Below are positions 48,501-60,700 of a stretch of DNA of 64,000 nt, in pieces (position 1 is the stretch's first letter; every line of letters begins with the position of its first letter). A program made the translations under genes and the position numbers. Below the pieces are notes generated by a model. That model ran no database searches. It was given only the letters and a program-made list of their open reading frames with translations, and was not told the origin of the DNA. The DNA is from Branchiostoma belcheri (lineage: Eukaryota > Chordata > Leptocardii > Amphioxiformes > Branchiostomatidae): the NCBI RefSeq assembly GCF_001625305.1, contig NW_017803379.1, positions 1,169,601-1,233,600 of the forward strand. The letters run 5' to 3'.

Positions 48501-51500
48501 TTACAGGGAAGTATTAGAATTGTTGTATCAGACTCAAGTGAAAGCTGCAAAAGATAAGAGTAGCTTGACAGCTGCCATTCTCATGTTGTGAACTACCTGT
48601 GCCTGTTGATGGAACACTGTGTCTGACTGTGTGTTTCAGGAGAAGAGGGGGTGGCAGTGATGGAGACAGCAGTGATGACAGTAGGGATGAAGTGGTCAAC
48701 TCCGTGGAAGACCCGGTCCAGATGGTGGCAAGTGGGAACGNNNNNNNNNNNNNNNNNNNNTGTTCAACATCCTCAAACAGGCAGAGGAACTGGGCGACAA
48801 AGTGTAAGTCAGATGTGTTTGTTTGGTCCCCTGAATATTGCTATCTCTGTCACTATAGCATGGTTCATAACGTCCAGTGTTAACTGTCTGTCAGCACCAT
48901 AATAATGCAAATTAATATTAAACTAGTTAGATCAGAGAATGGCAATGATAAAAATAAGACGTTCATTAAAGTAAAATAACAAAGTAACAGCACTGCATGC
49001 GATGTAAGACAAACCAAAGTGCAAAATCCCTGGCTGTCTTGAATGCTGCAGCATGTGGCAGTCAGGTCGAGATCTTTGGTAGAGGAACTGACACCAGACT
49101 TGGGCAGACTACTCACATGTTGAGATCCTGTGAAGTCGTGTAGCAACAGAAATCTCACCTTAACCTTAGTCTTAAACCTAGAGTTTAATGAGCTACCAGT
49201 CAGCACTTGTACTATTAAACTTCCGACAAACTTTGACGCAGTGCTGATGTCACTGTGACAGTTTAATTCTCACTATATAATTCACCAACTTACATGCTAG
49301 CAAAAAAACTGTATTCTATATCTTTGTTACTATCAATGTCTATGACTAATTTTGTTACCCTCCCCGTCTAGTCTTGTGTTCAGTCAGAGCCTGTTGTCCC
49401 TGGACCTGATAGAAGACTTCCTGGAGTACCTGGACGGCCTGGCCCAGAGTGAGGACCCCAAGGCTGACACGTGGATGAACGGGAAGTACGGCTGGGGCAG
49501 GAACCTGGACTACTTCCGCATGGACGGGTCTACCAGCGCCCAACTCCGCGAGAGATGGGCGGAAATCTTCAACTCCACGGATAATGAAAGGTCTGTGCTG
49601 ATTGGCTGGCTACCTACCTATATACTTACCTGTGATGGTTTAAGCCATCTAATTGGTTCACAAACATGCAGCAAACACAAGCGATCACTATTTTTCTTTA
49701 CATCACATACATGCAAAATATTTGAAGACATGTGCAAACAATTGGTAGACAAATCAGCCGACCGTCATCCAATATTTGCCTACCACTAGCTGGCTGTGAC
49801 ATCATAGCGATCGCTCATATTGTAGTGGTCACTTCATCCCTATTCTTGTTGAACTTAGGGGTAGACTGTTATCAATTGTTTGTGGCCTATCTTTTTTCGA
49901 CCAATTCATAGGTAAACAAATTGCTTAATCCATGCTATACATTTTCACATATTGGGTTGAATGTGCTTCATTACATGTGGCACATTGGCTCTTGGTACAC
50001 TGAAGGTTAATCAGATCCATGCTTGTTTCAGGGCCCGCCTATTCCTGATCTCCACGCGCGCCGGTGGCCTGGGTATCAACCTGGTCGGAGCCAACAGAGT
50101 CATCATCTTCGACGCCTCCTGGAACCCCAGCCATGACGTGCAGTCCATCTTCCGCGTCTACAGATTCGGCCAGAACAAACCCGTCTTCGTCTACAGATTC
50201 CTCGCACAGGTAGGCAGGCAACTCTGGCAGTGTGCTTCTTGAATGAATGTCATGTATAGTGTCATTCACTTCGTCTTCATGTAGTAGAATTTCAAGGTCT
50301 GAGAAAAATGGACATGTTCATGGAATTTAAATCTTAGCGGGAGAGGGGGATGAAAGACAAATGATTTGATAACGGTAACGATAAGTTCATGGTACAGAAG
50401 TGAGCGTACATTGAACATAAAAGTACCATGAAAAAGTCAAGAATTACAATTAAGTATTTACTGCAATGATAGTCTAACTCTCAAAGCTGGCAGTGTTGCA
50501 CTCTCACTCCCTCATTCCAGGGCATTTTCACTCCTGCAGAGAAACCCCTCCCTTGACTGGCCCCGTTCTCGTCATAGTCTGACAGTTCTGGGCCATGCAG
50601 GGCCCAGATGTTGCACTAGACTGTCCCTCCATCTTGCACAGGGTACTAACAGACTTTACATTCCAGGGTACGATGGAAGAGAAGATCTATGACCGGCAGG
50701 TGACCAAACAGTCCCTGTCTGCCCGTGTGGTGGATGAACACCAGATCGAGAGACACTTCACCATGGGGGAGTTAGCAGAGCTGTACAACTTCACCCCTGA
50801 CAGACTGGACGACCCGAACAGACAGGAGAGACCCACACCCAAACTGCCTGTGGTACGGACATGGTTTGACTTTTTAGTGTATCATACACAACTCTGCAGC
50901 AAGTGTGATGTATCTTTGTTTGGTCCCATCAAGTTCTTTATCATCAATCAGAGAAGTTCAGAACATTTGCTTTCACTGCAAACTTGTATTGTTCAAAGTT
51001 TCTATAGGTTCATTATTAAATTGTGAGTTAAGTGTGTGTTACTGTGACAGGAGTTACCTGTGTAATAACAAGCTACTTATGCATGGCATCTGCAATGTTA
51101 ACTCTCAGCACTGTGATAATGCATTTTAATCTTAGCCTAGGTAGATGGTAAATAAATATAAAATGGCAACTGGAGACATTGATAAGATTTGCTGATATAT
51201 AGTATTATATTATAGTATAAATAACAAAGTAACAGCACTGCATGTGAAGTAAGACAAACCAAAGTGCAAAATCCCTGGCTGTCTTGAATGCTGCAGCATG
51301 TGGCAGTACAGGTCGAGATCTTTGGTAGAGGAACTGACACCAGACTTGGGCAGACTACTCACATGTTGAGATCCTGTGAAGTCGTGTAGCAACAGAAATC
51401 TCAACCTTAACCTTAGTCCTTCAGTTTAATGAGCTGCTAGTGCTTTCAGGCATTACTCTAGATCTGGTCCATTACTAAATACATGTCTAATATCATGTTT

Positions 51501-54500
51501 AAAGTTTAACTGCAAGTTGTCTTTATCCATGCTAACAGTTTGCATGACATTAACTTAAAGTTGTAACTAGCAACAACAAGCCTTCTATGACTTGTTCTTT
51601 GCAGAGATTTTTGTTCAAGTTACAGAGCTGAAATGAAGATTTTCCCCATGTTTATCACGTGTTTGATGTTGTCAGGACCTGATTCTGGCTGACCTGCTGC
51701 AGAGCCAGAAGGACTTCATAGTCGACTACCACGAGCACGACTCGCTTCTCGAGAACCAGGAGGACGAGACACTCACAGAGGAGGAGCGCAAGGCAGCCTG
51801 GGAGGAGTACGAGAATGAGAAGAAGGTTGGACACATCTCTTTCCATATTACAGTTCAGTTCTAAAATTGCTTCATGTTTTCATTCCTGTGTTAGTAAACA
51901 TTGTAAACATGTAAGATGTGACTGAACGTACAAGCCTGAACTGTTTGTGCAAAATAAGCAACAAACATGAACAACAGTCACTAAGATGATGAAATGCGTA
52001 ACAGTCTACACAGCATATAGGCAGATAATCAAAAGATTAAGAGACTTTTACCAAAATTGTGTTACCTGTCATCCTTTATCCCATAGATAGCTTAAGAAGA
52101 AGAGAATTTGACCAAATGTTGTGCCTGTGTTTCCAGGGTATCTGGCAGAGAAGAGGTCCGTACCAGGACCCTCGGCTCCAGGGCTTTACCCAGATGAACA
52201 ACTTCCAGATGGAACAGAGGATGAGAGAGATGCAGGCTGCCATACAGGCCGGACATCAGGTATCAGGCACATCATTACATGTGAGTCTGTTGTCTCTTGA
52301 CCCTATGCCGTGGTGAAGGGCAGGCTCCCCCGAGCAAAAAACCTACCTGTAGACTAGCCCCCTGCTGTAGTGCTTGCACAACTGTGTGGCCCAAGAGCTG
52401 CAGAAACACTGCAGTGTACTCTAAAAGGTGTAGAAGGGTTTTAACCGAACTGGTGAAAAATGTTTATCAAAGTCAACTAAAAAGCTTGTAGTTCCTGTAG
52501 CATCCTCTGCAAAATTAGTTAAAACTTCACCCCACAAGTGAAGTATAGTATGGAGCTAGTCTGTATGTGTATATGTGCGTGCATGCGTTCATGTGCACGT
52601 GTTTATGTGTCTGTCTTAGTTACACAAAGCAGTATGGGCAATCATGTCATGGGCAATCATGCTTGCAAATAGGGGAGGGGATGAAGTCTGCCATCTCTGA
52701 CCGCCTTGGTTTTCACTCTTCCTCAGGCATTCAACTACGGCCAGCAGCTGGGTGTTCAGATGGACATGGCTCGACAGATCACCATGGAGAGAGCCCAGCC
52801 TCAGCCGGTCATGTCACTGGCAGAGATCATTCTGGATCAGGTCAGGACTTCTACATTAGTTCTTGTACATTTAGTAAGATACCAGACTCTTATATCACTG
52901 TTGTTGTTCATAGAACTACACCAGAACCTGTACTTAGCTTGTAAGAGCATAAACGTGCAATAAAGGTCTTTCATTCAGTCATTCTTTATTTCCTTGAAAA
53001 TAATTTTAAGGCAAAATTTCTGCCTGAATTTTAAAGTCACAGCCATGAGCAAGCCACGGGGACTCTTAGAGTCTACCAGTATTTAGTATTGACTGCAGTG
53101 CATGTTAAAAATTCAATATGGCATCATACAAGGATTGCGTATCATGAGCTTTAAGTTTTTCTAATGTTAAATTTGTATTCAGTTGTTGAATGTCTCTTGT
53201 CCTGGTGTTGCAGCAAAAGCGGTACCCCCACCTGTCGCGTGACGCCCTGGCCCAGCGAGCTGTGTACATACAGGAACAACAGAAGAAACAGGTGCAGATG
53301 CACGAGGAGAGAATAGCTGTAAGTATAATGCAGTCAGTGTAAAACTAAAGGGGGAATGCTCCACCTTTAAAGGGATTGTTTGAACTGTGCATGTAATACC
53401 ACAGCTACATTATAAGTGTGTTTATAGGGTTTTAGTATCTTTCCAAAGCTAAATAACAAAAAAGAAAGGTTACTATATTCATGCTTAACATCACATTTTT
53501 TATCTTGCTGTCTTTCTCCAGGCCATCCGTCGTTATGAAGCCCTTTGTCAACAACAACATGCTGCGGTACAAGCTCTGGTCCATCCACAGGTAAGTAAAG
53601 TCATAGTGATGGTGGGATTGAGAACTACATATACTACAGCAAGTAGAACACATCCTCACAAACTATGCTTCCTTTTCTGTCAAAGTATTTTTTTTTTCAT
53701 AACGCACTCAAGAAACACACCACTATCTCACATTTTAATTTTTTTTTTTGCTGATACCATTTAGGGATTTAGCTGTACTTTTTATTCACAGTTCTTGTTT
53801 ATGTTTCACACTTCACTCCATGTCACCCTCGTCTTCTCATGTTGCAGAAAGCCACTGGTGACCCTTCTAAAATACTAGCTTCATTCATAGCAGAAACTCA
53901 GGGATTAAAGGTACTAGGAAGTAACATAGGACAAGAAATGTTAGGTTCAGGTGGGGGGGGGGACACTGGCAGCAAAAAAAATCCTGTTTGGGTACAAAAT
54001 GTTAGTAGAAGGGGCAGATTTTTATACAATTGTTTAGACTCTTGGGAGAAATTATTTCTCGCTTGTCTTCTGTTTTATTTGTATGGTATCTCCTGATTGC
54101 CATACTGCATACTGTTTTTTTTAAATAATTTTTATAAAAGTTATCAGGTTGTCTATGTCTCAAAGTTTGTTAACACATTGTTTTCTGTCTGTTTGTTTTT
54201 TCCAGCATCAGGCAGGACCGCCTAAGTCTGTTGCAGCCATGCTGGCAGGTGGTGCAAAACTGGTGTGTAAACCCTCACATCAACATGGTGTTCATTGTGT
54301 GATTATAAACATGCCTGTCTGTAAATTTAAAGTCATTGATGGCACAACAGTAGCGAATTCTGGCAAAACCACAAGAAGTTCTTGTAAAAAGTGCCTGAAG
54401 TGCCAATACATGGCTATAAATGTCTGCCATGGCATGCTATTGATGACATGAGATGTTCCATCACGTGGTTTCTATCTTGGAGTCATGTTATCTCATATCA

Positions 54501-55011
54501 CACATTGATTACTGACATCCTTTCTATTTTCAGTCACTGCAAACTCCCAAGCCAGCCAAACCGGGGACGCTGGCTGCCATGATCCAGGAAAGCAGGCGCA
54601 ACGGGAGTGCAAATGTGAGAGGATTTCTTTCAGTATGTTCTTTCACCACCCTAGATGTAAAGTGAAATTGGACAGATTCAAAGATTTAGGATAGAACATG
54701 TAAATTTTCTGTTCTACGACTTGATGTGTCCTTTGCATTAGACCTAACTCTACTGGCAAAGCAAGCAGTAGCCTGTGTTATCCAAATGTCTTGTACAGGA
54801 TTGAGTTTGGTTTAGCATCAAAGAATTCAGACATAGCATTTTGTAATATAGTAGAGGTGGTGACTCAAGTTACTCTAGTACTAGTATATGAGCCATTTTC
54901 AGTAAATAGATTAAAAAATTTTCTTTTTCCTCCTTCCAGATGCAGCAGCCATCCAGTAGCAGAATCGACGACGATGCAGTCATCATTCTGGACTCTCCAG
55001 ACAAAAACTGA
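33525..55011 (+). CDS. ATRX: ATRX chromatin remodeller (ADD domain plus SNF2 helicase)
   Basis: Nuclear SNF2-family ATPase that reads histone H3 tails and, with DAXX, deposits H3.3 at heterochromatin. Exons include 33525-33550, 35460-35585, 36377-36456, 36834-36887, 37013-37171, 37598-37720, 38051-38062, 38355-38464, 38871-38938, 39227-41756 (the 2.5-kb exon), 42005-42148, 42901-43048, 44165-44274, 44433-44573, 46264-46441, 46834-46971, 47136-47311, 47563-47736, 47963-48028, 48167-48294, 48640-48803 (gap inside), 49372-49590, 50032-50209, 50667-50852, 51676-51825, 52137-52259, 52727-52840, 53214-53318, 53522-53590, 53848-53910, 54206-54262, 54534-54614, 54940-55011. The ADD zinc fingers ([31 protein letters not shown]) come first, then a long acidic/Lys/Ser region. 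The helicase has MGLGKT (motif I), DEGH (II), LTGTPLQNN (III), [11 protein letters not shown] (V) and VYRFGQ (VI). Length is about 2,090 aa, against 2,492 in human. Confidence 0.96.
36473..36667 (+). repeat. Tandem duplication of about 100 bp in ATRX intron 3
   Basis: 36473-36572 and 36574-36667 both run GAT.AAAATTCAAAAAG.AATCTT, then GTTATGTTGNCATCACT and a shared CTGTACC end. About 90% identical by eye, non-coding. Confidence 0.85.
38051..38062 (+). other. 12-nt microexon of ATRX, followed by a tandem acceptor
   Basis: Between exons ending 37720 and starting 38355, GCAAG / 12 nt / GTGAGTC fits the required phase 1 on both sides and adds Leu-Asp-Asp in the spacer before the ADD domain. Skipping it also keeps frame, so it may be alternative. 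The next acceptor reads CAGTAG (NAGNAG), allowing a one-residue choice as well. Confidence 0.5.
40918..41040 (+). repeat. In-frame duplication in the ATRX acidic/Lys region
   Basis: A unit encoding [19 protein letters not shown] appears twice in a row within the long exon, with small changes in the second copy. Such charged repeats are typical of the disordered middle of ATRX and vary between species. Confidence 0.8.
42205..42740 (+). repeat. Tandem duplication of about 265 bp in ATRX intron 11
   Basis: Copies at about 42205-42467 and 42468-42740 share phrases in order: TTTCAC.AACTGT.ACAATATGTGT, TTGCTTCCTGTGAAACCAA, TGTGTAGA.AAGCT, TACATG.CATTGGGTTTCTAAGC and GACTGCATGTTA. Roughly 80% identical by eye, no coding sense. 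Confidence 0.8.
43126..44042. mobile_element. 917-bp inverted-repeat element in ATRX intron 12
   Basis: Ends are TACCTTCGCCAA (43126-43137) and TTGGCGAAGGTA (44031-44042), a perfect 12-bp inverted repeat. Inside are repeated AATTATGCAAAT words and two copies of a block containing AAGCCGCTAGGGGG (about 43718 and 43852). A (CAGA)n(CA)n microsatellite precedes the right end (about 43957-44001). Non-coding, so probably non-autonomous. Confidence 0.75.
43957..44001. repeat. (CAGA)n(CA)n microsatellite
   Basis: About six CAGA/GACA units followed by about ten CA units, inside the right end of the 917-bp element. Confidence 0.9.
44622..45800 (-). mobile_element. Non-LTR retrotransposon relic (reverse transcriptase 3' part)
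   Basis: Antisense to ATRX in intron 14. Open frame down to 44715 with reverse transcriptase blocks [20 protein letters not shown] and FADDCLLY (catalytic DD), then the thumb-like region ([22 protein letters not shown]) found in Jockey/CR1/L2-type elements. The element is truncated upstream of these blocks at about 45790, so the first catalytic Asp and any endonuclease are missing; it cannot be autonomous. The 3' UTR contains an AGCTGGTGTGTTACGCCGAA word and ends in an ATACAG microsatellite (TATCTG on the plus strand), the usual tail of CR1/L2-type elements. The protein frame is otherwise unbroken, so the insertion is fairly young. A longer open frame begins at 45833, but its first residues do not look like reverse transcriptase. 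Confidence 0.9.
46515..46660 (+). mobile_element. tRNA-derived SINE-like repeat in ATRX intron 15
   Basis: A B-box-like GGGTTTGAATCC (46569-46580) is preceded by an A-box-like region and a Cys/Gln-arm-like TTCGACTCAGAACC. It is followed by TTTTGGAAAGGCACTTTACA, a body that I recall from widespread deuterostome SINEs. Degenerate ends, no clear target duplication. Not a functional tRNA: the acceptor stem does not close. Confidence 0.5.
48741..48760. other. Assembly gap of 20 N inside an ATRX exon
   Basis: It falls in exon 48640-48803, between [13 protein letters not shown] and [14 protein letters not shown], where ATRX orthologues carry only a few residues. Twenty bases do not restore frame, so the true gap is a different length and the N run is a placeholder. 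Confidence 0.95.
48973..49171. repeat. Dispersed repeat, copy 1 (ATRX intron 21)
   Basis: About 199 bp, nearly identical to 51219-51419, running from AAATAACAAAGTAACAGCAC to AACCTTAGTC. The differences are a few substitutions and one short indel. No terminal inverted repeats and no coding sense that I trust. Confidence 0.85.
51219..51419. repeat. Dispersed repeat, copy 2 (ATRX intron 24)
   Basis: Second copy of the 48973-49171 repeat, in the same orientation about 2.2 kb downstream. High similarity suggests recent spread or local duplication. Confidence 0.85.
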
Positions 55012-57792
55012 CACAAGAACATCTTAAAGCCTATTTTCTTCTCCTATAGATGTTCTAGTGATACAGAAGATTAAATATGGATATATGTATGTAGGAAGGC
55101 ATTCTTCTTCACATAGTGCTAGGTTATCCGGCAGCCAGTGTCAATTTAAATCAGTAACTTTGTTGAAAGTCGTTGTTGGAAATCAGCCTTGTCGTGCTGT
55201 GTACAAGAATGTCTATAATCACAACCACCAAGTTAGAGCTCTGTGTGACATCAGTGCTTGCAGTCATGTGCTGTTGTAATGTATTGATGATGTAACCATG
55301 CTATGTCAACTTGAGTGAACAGATAAATAGAATAATTGCTATGAAAATTTCTACCAATTGAAACACAGAAGAGTTAAGATTCACTGACAGATACGTGTAC
55401 ATAGTTACTCTATATACATTGTTTTAGTAACATTTGTTTGTAGTTTTAATGTCCTGTTAACAAGTTAATGTTCAGATTTGTATCAGCCAGTAGTGTTGTT
55501 TTGCTCAATCATCGTGAAATGATGATGAAAAAAATAAAAACAGCTATCAGACATGGTACATGTAGTTGGTATGTGTTTTGTTAGTTTTGTATCAAAACCT
55601 CTCAAGTATTCATATACCAGTCCTTAGTATTTACATGTAGTTATGTTTGTATAAGGCATGCAACTTCAACGTGTTGGTTTTTAGTTGCAGAATCAATGGT
55701 CCAGGGGAAACTTGTGTTGTCGCTAAGATGGCCCGTGAAATCTGATGAGATCATAAAAAATACCATAATATTATTATATCAATATGTACTGAACAAGTCC
55801 AAGCCTTAATGACCAAAAAACACACGGATTTATGTACTAGAGAAAGATCTTAGATTGTCGATCCTGTAGTAAAACAAAATTAAAATTTATTAATCTACTG
55901 TGTACTAAATCAAGAATTTTTTTGAATGGCACCTTTGGAATGGAATTTATCCTTGCATTCAATTGCATGCATCATTATATATCATTGTATCACACAGGGT
56001 AAAAACCATTGGACTTCTCAAAGTACTAGCACTGTTATTATAGGAGTGGACATAGGAAATTGCCAAGGGACCACGCAATTGTACATGTGCCAAGTTAGTG
56101 CTAGATACATTAACATAACCAACTAACGAAAATGCACCTGATTAATGTCAAGTTGGCTTAGATCTGTTGCATCTAAGTGCTATCCTGTACCACATTAACA
56201 CTGGCACACTATGATGCTCTAGGTCCAAGTTAACCCCTGAATAGTTTTCGTTCTATTTGTAGAATTCACAAAGCTGTCAACTGGAATCAGTTCCTTGATG
56301 CAGACATTTGTTGATTTCAGCATATTACTCATTTCGTAGCTGTGTTGTATTCCAAAAGATAAAGTGTTAAATAGAATTACTGCACACCAAATATATTTGT
56401 ATGTGGTATTTAAGTTAAGTGGACATATACTTTATTGTAACAATCAGTTTAAGCACATAATTAAAAAGATGTTAACCATTGTTTGAGTGGAAATCAGTGT
56501 GAAAGCAACATGTTTTATAATGTGCATAGTCATTTTACATTAACAATTTACAGAAACATTTTCATAGAAACACACAAATTGATGCAAATACTCAAGGTAA
56601 AGAACTCCAAACAGCATATTTAATTCCAAGATTTTGTTACATTCCGTGTTTGTATTGTTCACCCGTAAGGAACAATTTCTCTTCATACATTTCTTTTTCC
56701 TGTCTACAGTTGTTCACACCCAGTTTCCTGCCAAGACACCAAGTGCTCAAGTCTCAGTGCTAGTCTGAAGACATTCCACTCAAATGATAGAATATAAAAT
56801 GCAACCATTATTAAGTGCAACTTTTGAGATGCTGAGACTGAATCTAAAATCAGCAAATGACATGTTGAATTGATAGTACTTCACTGTACATGGGACACAT
56901 ATATACATGTATGATTTGCACCATAATTATGAGGATAATGATGATTGTTTTCTGCACTCCCAGCCCTGGATGAGAAATTTTCTTACTTGCGCCCTACTTC
57001 CATGGAACTGAAGCAAGATTGTCCAGCCCAACAATATCTGTATTTCCCAGAGCAACAGTACAGAATAGGCTCTATTGGCCAACATTGAATGTTTTGTCAT
57101 ATAATATTCTCAGTCGCATGTCCAACAACCACTGTATGTATTTGTGAGAGAATAGTAAACCATTGGTAATGATATACATGTATCAGCAATATGTGAAAGC
57201 AAAAAACTTAATATACAAATATTTGCTACCAGCTCAAAAACTTGCTGACCATTAACCCTATTCTTCGAAAATATACAGCAAATACAGAACAAATATCAAT
57301 ATTATAACCTCTCAGGCAACAAATATGCCAAGTTTTATGCATTACATGAAGGCTTGAGGTAAACAAAGAAATATGACACACACAAGTGCCACATCTAAGA
57401 AATACTTGCCAAATGAATACATGCTGGCACACTGTGGAATGGTAATTAGTATCTATACATCAACTATAAAATATACATCTTTTGCAATTAAGTCAACCAA
57501 GAGAGACCATCACCATAGATCCACTCACGGTTAAATCAGGCACTTCTTTCTCTGTGGACAAATCTCTAGTAGGTACACGTATTTCTGTGCAAATTGTCAT
57601 GGAATGGAGCCATACCAAACATTAAACCCTATCTCAATGTGTGATCATATACATTGGACATCTTTATATCGAACCAATTCAAAATGTTACACAGTGCTTT
57701 TGAATTCTATGTATCTTCCAAGCTTTCCCAAAATAGCAGACTTAGCAGGGTAGATGTGACCAGAATGAAGCCAGCTGAAGGACAGGTGGTTG
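55012..57792. other. 3' UTRs and intergenic region between convergent ATRX and kinase genes
   Basis: No coding region seen. The left part is ATRX 3' UTR; the right part is likely kinase 3' UTR. AT-rich and without inverted-repeat elements that I could detect. Confidence 0.5.
55533..55538 (+). other. Candidate poly(A) signal of ATRX
   Basis: AATAAA about 520 bases after the ATRX stop, in an A-rich context. It is a reasonable 3' end. Confidence 0.45.
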
Positions 57793-60700
57793 TCAGTTGT
57801 CCACAGACCAGACAGCGGAGTAGGACTGTTCCATGCTGTGGATGTCGTCTGCCATGTTCATGGCCTCACGGCGCTCACCAACAGCCTGAAGGGCAGACAA
57901 CAGATGACAAGTCAGTATCTAAAAACTGGTAAAGAACAATGGTATTGAAAGGATGATAGGTAATACCTGTAACATCATGATCGTTAAATTAATAAAATGC
58001 CAAGAACTGCCAAAAACCAGAACTGTAATCGATAAGAATTATGTTATGAAGCTGGTGTGTTACGCCAAAGGGCGGTTATACAATGTACCGGCTAAACTGA
58101 TACAGAAGAATTACAGATAAAGAAACTGGGATTGTAGCAAAGTAAAAATAAAAAATAAAGACCATGGATGAACAGCAAAGCCTTCTAACTTTACACCGCT
58201 CAGCATAGGTACGACTGTACTCATCCACACCTGCAAGACCAAAAGAAGTACACATGCATGTACTAAATGCCTGGCATGTGTCTCTGTACCTTTTTGAGGA
58301 TCTCAGCGATGGTGCTGAGTCTGTCCTGCCCCACCCTGCTGATGTCTGGCAGCTCCTGCGGGCGGGTCAGGTCTACTGGCTTCAGCCGCTGCTTCTGCTC
58401 CTGCAGAACGGACGCTGAAACAAACACAAACAACACGTGTATGCAAAACACTGGACGTTCAACTAAAGTACAATGCTTAAATGATAATACTTGAACATTG
58501 ACATCTGAAGTACAAGGGTGTTGAACACTTGCAAGACTGGGAAGACGATAAACCATGATTACACTTTCTCACAATAAAGAATTTGCATGAAATTCAGAAG
58601 AAAAAGTTGTTTATTCTCCTACTCCCATACTTACCAGGTATGATTGGCTGTGTTGTCTTTGGAGGCCCTCTCTTGTGCCTGTTTGCTGCTGCTTGGCTAT
58701 CACCGACACTGTTCTCTTTGGACTGCTGTCCCTTATTCTTAAGCTGTTGGTTCTCAGGTCGAACATAGGATGTCCTCAGCAGGTGCTTCTGATAGTCAGC
58801 CACAGGAGGTGGGGGTGGGGGAGGAGGTACAATCTTCCCTGTCATTCTGGCCCCTGTGTCTCTAACACTCTTTGGATCTGAATCTCTGCTTGCAGACTGG
58901 ATGCTAGCTTCTAAAGAGTCCTCTGATCCTGAATCTGAGGCTTCAACTTCCGGCCTATCTTCACTGTCCACCCATGTGCCCTTCCACATTTTAGGTATGT
59001 GGACTGATTTCCGTACTTTGTGCGGTTCCTCTCTCCTGGGGCTCAATATTTTGTACGTTCTCTTGGTCAGGCTTTGAGCCATTGCAGTATCACTGACACC
59101 ATGTTTGTCAACATGGTTTCCTTGACAAGCAGCTTCATCATCGCTTGAACTTCCAAAGTCTAGATCTAATTTCGTGCCTGCCCAAGGGTTTCCACCAGTG
59201 GTAAACCTCTCTTCATGTTCTGTATTGCTATTGGTCAACTTGGCAGCTGCAGTATCCAATCCCTGATCATCACTTCTAGGCACTTCACCAGTCACAGCAG
59301 CTTTCTCAAGATCCTCCCTGCTGAGAACCACCGAGTTTGAGACAAGGTGAATGATTCGCTGAGCCGAGTTGGCATCTTCCATTGCTTGGCGGGGGATGCC
59401 AGCAGCAGAGAGGAGGGACCGCCATTCCGGAGGGAACGACAGGGATTCCAGGGAGATCAGAATGTCCTGGGGAATTGGATACAAAAAATGTTATCAGCAA
59501 ATACAACTTCATTCCATTGAAACAATCACCTTAACAGTAGTTAAGCAATAAGACTTAGTGTTCAAGAGCAAATACTCGAGCCACAACAGTCTGAAATGTA
59601 TGTCTTAATTTAGATTTTAAATACAGAACAATACCTTGAAGGAAGGTCTCCTTGCAGGATTGTGTGCCCAGCACAGCCCGATGAGCCTGGACAGACCGAT
59701 GGGACAGTAGTCTGGAATGTCTGGTCTCTGGTTTAACCTCACACATTCCATAACCTGCAAGTACAGACAGACTTCATGGCACACCTCAAATAGGACAGAC
59801 GTCAGGAGAAATGTTTTTTAATTGCTTTCATTTTTTAGTTTATAAACATGGCAATGTCAACAATGACTTGCACTTTCTGAGCTTTAACCTACTAGTATAC
59901 CAGCAAGGCCTGTATATCTACTACATCAAGTTAGACTCACATTAGGAATTCTAGAATTACATTAGGAATTCTAGAGTCACTACAGCATGGGGCTAGATTG
60001 CAGGCAGTACCATACCTGGAACATGGACAGGCCTAGGTAGGGATGTTTTCTGGTCAGCATTTCCCATAGAATCATTCCAAAACTGTACACATCAACCTGA
60101 TGGGAGAAAAAAATAAATTGAATGAATGAAATAAGAATATCTTTAGTATTTATTTTATAACTTAGTAAAAATACTCACATACATATCATATTATGGTTAC
60201 TATACATGAAAATATCCCTGTCCTTACCTTAGTAGTGATGTTTCCCTGGTTGATGAGTTCAGGAGCCATCCATGCAGGTGTGCCCCTCAGGTGTCCTGAC
60301 TGGGAGGCCTTCACATCCGCATCATGTCTGCACATACATGGGGAGAGGGACGACTTTACAACCACATACTATAATGCTAAAATCCAGTATAATACAGATG
60401 TTGTTGTGAGCAAGTACACATTAGTTGTGGTTGAGTTTTGAAAGTCTACTTTCAGACTACAAGAGCAAGACCTCAAAATGTTACAGACCAGCCAATATCA
60501 GCAGATCTGGGGACCACATGAAATGTCACAGAAACATAACTGAGTTTGGGAGGCTTTATTCATGATTATCATTTCAAACTACATGTATGTACACAGTTAA
60601 TCTTGGCAGTAATACTGGCATGATCCACACCTGAGTTTGGAGAAGCCGAAGTCAGCGATCTTGGCCCTGAGCTGTGAGTCCAGCAGCACGTTCATGGACT

